From Candidatus Uhrbacteria bacterium (GTDB lineage Bacteria > Patescibacteriota > Patescibacteriia > JACQRZ01), in assembly GCA_016206235.1 (NCBI GenBank), contig JACQRZ010000005.1, positions 1 through 7,477 of the forward strand: a stretch of 7,477 bases of DNA, given 5' to 3'. Below are positions 5,831-7,477 of this stretch, piece by piece. The notes beneath the pieces were generated by a model that searched no databases, was not told where the DNA came from, and saw only the letters and a program-made list of their open reading frames with translations. Position 1 is the first letter of the stretch. Each line of letters begins with the position of its first letter. Made by a program: the position numbers and the translations under genes.

Positions 5831-6880
5831 ATGAAATATAGACCACTTGGAAAAACTGGATTGAATGTGTCGGAAGTTGGCATGGGGACCTGGCAATTGG
5901 CCGGAAATCCATGGGGATGGGATGCGCCCGACGAGAAAGAAAGCATGCGAGCGCTCTATAGATTTGTCGAACTTGGTGGAAATTTTATTGATACCGCGTG
6001 GGTATATGGGCGTTTCGGCGTTGACAATCTCAGCATAGGCAAGCATTCATCAGAAGAATTGATAGGCAAGTTTATAAAAGAATCGGGTAATCGCGACAAG
6101 GTGATCATCGCATCAAAGATTCCATGCAAAAACAGAAAGTGGCCCGCACGAAAAGGCGTTTCTATTTCCGAGGTATTCCCCAAGGGATATATCGAGGGAA
6201 TTGTAGACGAGTCCTTGAAAAGTCTTGGAATCGAAATGCTCGATCTCATGCAGTTCCATGTGTGGCAAGATGATTTTGCGCGCGAAGATGAGTGGAAAGA
6301 CGAGATTAGTCGGATTACGAAAAAAGGGAAAGTACTGCATTGGGGAATCTCCATCAATGATTATCAGCCGAGCAACTGCTTGAAGACACTTGATACAGGC
6401 CTTATTGCAACGATTCAATGTATCTTCAACATCTTCCATCAAAAGCCAACCGAGCGGTTGCTCCCCTACGCAAAAGATCACGGCATTGGTGTCATCGCGC
6501 GAGTTCCTTTGGATGAAGGCGGGTTGACTGGGCACATTACCCTTGATTCCCGTTTCGATGATGAGTTGAGGTCTCACTATTTTTCAAAAGAACGGCTTCC
6601 GGAATTTGTTGAGCGTACAAAAAACCTCAAAGCACTGCTCGGAGCCGAGGCGCAAACCCTACCCGAGCTTGCATTGCGCTATATACTATCCTTCGATGCA
6701 ATTTCAACTGTCATTCCTGGAACCAGGAAAGTTGCATATGTTGATGCGAATGCGGCAGTGTCTGATGAGAGGAAGCTATCAACCGGGCTCATGGATGAGT
6801 TGAAAAAGCATGCGTGGGAGCGAAATTTTTATGTTGATGTTGATCCCGCACTTGAGAAGGACGGTCACATAGAGCAATAA
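5831..6880 (+). CDS. Aldo/keto reductase
   Basis: The 349-residue protein is an NADPH-dependent oxidoreductase of the AKR superfamily, a TIM barrel that reduces carbonyls to alcohols. The start MKYRPLGKTGLNVSEVGMGT is the classic N-terminus and fixes ATG 5831 over the in-frame ATG at 5786, which would lie inside the preceding gene. All four catalytic residues are visible: Asp54 and Tyr59 in NFIDTAWVYG, Lys96 in IIASKIP, His143 in MQFHVW. Other signatures are the DESLKSLGIEMLDLMQFH helix-strand (126-143), GKVLHWGIS (166-174), the ARVPLDEGGLTG loop (223-234) and TVIPGTRK (293-300) near the cofactor phosphate site. Length is normal for the family. It starts 11 bases after the zinc-ribbon gene stop with no Shine-Dalgarno and is probably the last gene of the operon. 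It is bracketed by two copies of the 3' end of that gene, which suggests it entered by recombination. The natural substrate is unknown. Confidence 0.95.
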   Translation: MKYRPLGKTGLNVSEVGMGTWQLAGNPWGWDAPDEKESMRALYRFVELGGNFIDTAWVYGRFGVDNLSIGKHSSEELIGKFIKESGNRDKVIIASKIPCKNRKWPARKGVSISEVFPKGYIEGIVDESLKSLGIEMLDLMQFHVWQDDFAREDEWKDEISRITKKGKVLHWGISINDYQPSNCLKTLDTGLIATIQCIFNIFHQKPTERLLPYAKDHGIGVIARVPLDEGGLTGHITLDSRFDDELRSHYFSKERLPEFVERTKNLKALLGAEAQTLPELALRYILSFDAISTVIPGTRKVAYVDANAAVSDERKLSTGLMDELKKHAWERNFYVDVDPALEKDGHIEQ

Positions 6881-6885
6881 AAACT

Positions 6886-6957
6886 GAAATCACGTACACG
6901 CCAGATAGGCCCGAAAAGGTATATTGCGAGAGATGTTATCAGGCAGAAGTGCTGTAA
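6886..6957 (+). pseudogene. Orphan 3' end of a second zinc-ribbon gene (direct repeat, copy B)
   Basis: Read from 6886, this encodes 23 residues ending in TAA that align with the C-terminus of the intact zinc-ribbon protein: 17 of 23 identical, including the run PDRPEKVYCE, the CxxC pair and CYQ. Substitutions are conservative (S to A, I to V, I to L) or T to R, I and A to T. There is no start and nothing homologous upstream: similarity stops within about six bases of the reductase stop codon (6878-6880), and the frame differs from that of the reductase. It is best read as the remnant of a paralogous or tandem copy whose body was lost when the reductase arrived, or as a duplicated target end. 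The divergence shows it is not a recent exact duplication. Confidence 0.88.
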
Positions 6958-6966
6958 CGCAAAATT

Positions 6967-7044
6967 AAAAATACCCTTCGACTATTCGATCATCTCATAG
7001 TCGCCCTGAGGAATCTCGAAGGGCGACATGCTCAGGGTATTTTT
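6967..7044. terminator. Bidirectional terminator made of nested inverted repeats
   Basis: The outer stem pairs AAAAATACCCT (6967-6977) with AGGGTATTTTT (7034-7044), so a T-run follows a stem on either strand. An inner stem pairs GTCGCCCT (7000-7007) with AGGGCGAC (7020-7027), extended by GAG/CTC around a GAAT loop. Competing stems also exist: CGACTAT 6979-6985 with ATAGTCG 6997-7003; CCCTTCGA 6974-6981 with TCGAAGGG 7016-7023; CCCTGAG 7004-7010 with CTCAGGG 7031-7037. The CCCTTCGA/CCCTGAG wording is like a widespread family of bacterial intergenic repeats. It lies between plus-strand genes and a converging minus-strand gene, as expected for a shared terminator. Confidence 0.8.
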
Positions 7045-7057
7045 TCATGGGGCGAGG

Positions 7058-7441
7058 TTAGCTTTGAGGACAAGTGCAGGGTGCGGGCTGGGTCGGTTGC
7101 GTGAGAGCAGGTTCAGTTTTTCCAGAAAACCATGCGTTGCCGCCTAAGTGCCACACAGAGATATGCTTGATGCCTTGCGACTCAATAAGCTCGCGCTTCA
7201 AGTTAAGGCCCGTTGTATCTTGATAGGTGTACGATACACCACCGTAACTCCAACGCATTTCGTATGAATTCGGATCGCGCTTGGCCGTTGCAAATCCAGT
7301 ATATCGCTTTGATTGCTCGAGAGTATCAATCGTAATGGCATACTCACCTGTTTTACCATGGTAGCCGTAAGCTGGAAGGCCGATCACAATCTTATTGATG
7401 TCAGGAATTTTTGATTTTGTCCATGTAATAATATTGCGTAC
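7058..7441 (-). pseudogene. C-terminal fragment of a glycoside hydrolase 18 (chitinase/YaaH-like) protein
   Basis: The minus-strand frame is open from 7441 (just after a TAA at 7444-7442) to the TAA at 7060-7058, about 127 codons. It reads IITWTKSKIPD, then NKIVIGLPAYGY, the beta-6 strand region of GH18 TIM barrels, later YEMRWSYGG, SYTYQDTTGLNLKREL and IKHISVWHLGGNAW, the last barrel strand with its conserved Trp. A short Pro-rich, Cys-containing tail follows. The family cleaves beta-1,4-linked N-acetylglucosamine polymers (chitin or peptidoglycan). The N-terminal two thirds, including the catalytic DxxDxDxE motif, are absent; upstream the sequence turns into an inverted piece of the zinc-ribbon gene. 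The only candidate start is GTG at 7387, in the middle of the barrel strand, so I call this a broken gene or a chimeric contig end rather than a functional 109-residue protein. It converges on the terminator at 6967-7044. Confidence 0.75.
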
Positions 7442-7477
7442 TTATGGATTGCGCTCTTTTTAAACTCTTCAAACTCT
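7434..7477 (-). repeat. Inverted 44-base copy of the middle of the zinc-ribbon gene
   Basis: Read on the minus strand from the window edge, these 44 bases are identical to 4889-4932, which encode about residues 251-264 (EFEEFKKSAIHKYA) of the intact protein. The match runs off the window, so its true length is unknown. After it, similarity continues weakly for 12 bases with one base missing (TATTATTACATG against ACATCATTACATG) and then gives way to the GH18 fragment. Continuing the zinc-ribbon frame runs through foreign codons to a TGA at 7386-7384. Confidence 0.93.

Noticed and set aside
6113..6577. Minus-strand open frame of 154 codons
   Set aside because: It is antisense to the conserved reductase coding sequence, with no domain character.
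1..7477. CRISPR array, transposase, integrase, riboswitch or replication origin
   Set aside because: No regular spacer-repeat pattern, no recombinase or transposase motifs, and no recognisable riboswitch core were seen; the repeats present are gene fragments and terminator-like hairpins.

Overview
The window looks like a fragment of a small-genome uncultivated bacterium of the Candidate Phyla Radiation (Patescibacteria, probably Parcubacteria-like). The reasons are a short YidC without a periplasmic domain, a cysteine-rich protein with a zinc ribbon at each end of a type I associate with such genomes, tRNAs without encoded CCA, no Shine-Dalgarno motif before any start, and TAA as the only stop codon of intact genes. 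This placement is inference from gene content, not from a marker phylogeny. Genes read normally with the standard bacterial code; no in-frame TGA is needed.

Layout. (1) 74-1082: yidC (membrane protein insertase) and, 19 bases on, a small PRC-barrel protein. (2) 1083-1454: no protein gene. It holds back-to-back GC hairpins, tRNA-Arg(CCT), tRNA-Ala(CGC) and a probable terminator. (3) 1455-6880: four same-strand genes with gaps of only 4, 8 and 11 bases, very likely one operon: a two-part protein (helical repeats with a Trp signature plus a kinase-fold-like C-terminus with an altered catalytic loop), a bile acid:sodium symporter (BASS)-family membrane carrier, a 559-residue cysteine-ladder/zinc-ribbon protein, and an aldo/keto reductase with a complete catalytic tetrad. 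(4) 6881-7477: a rearranged end. It has a 72-base orphan copy of the 3' end of the zinc-ribbon gene, a nested inverted-repeat terminator, and on the minus strand the C-terminal piece of a glycoside hydrolase 18 (chitinase/YaaH-like) protein fused out of frame to an inverted, 44-base identical copy of the middle of the same zinc-ribbon gene.

The most noteworthy points are: the zinc-ribbon gene is represented three times (one whole, two fragments), so it is a recombination hot spot or an assembly trouble spot; the reductase sits exactly between two copies of that gene's 3' end; the 586-residue operon leader gene joins a repeat solenoid to a kinase-like fold in which the usual catalytic Asp is His and which ends just after the metal-binding Asp motif; and tRNA-Arg carries an A19-U56 pair in place of the near-universal G19-C56 elbow pair. 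A function linking the four operon genes cannot be read from sequence; a carrier plus a redox enzyme suggests uptake and reduction of a small organic compound, but that is a guess.
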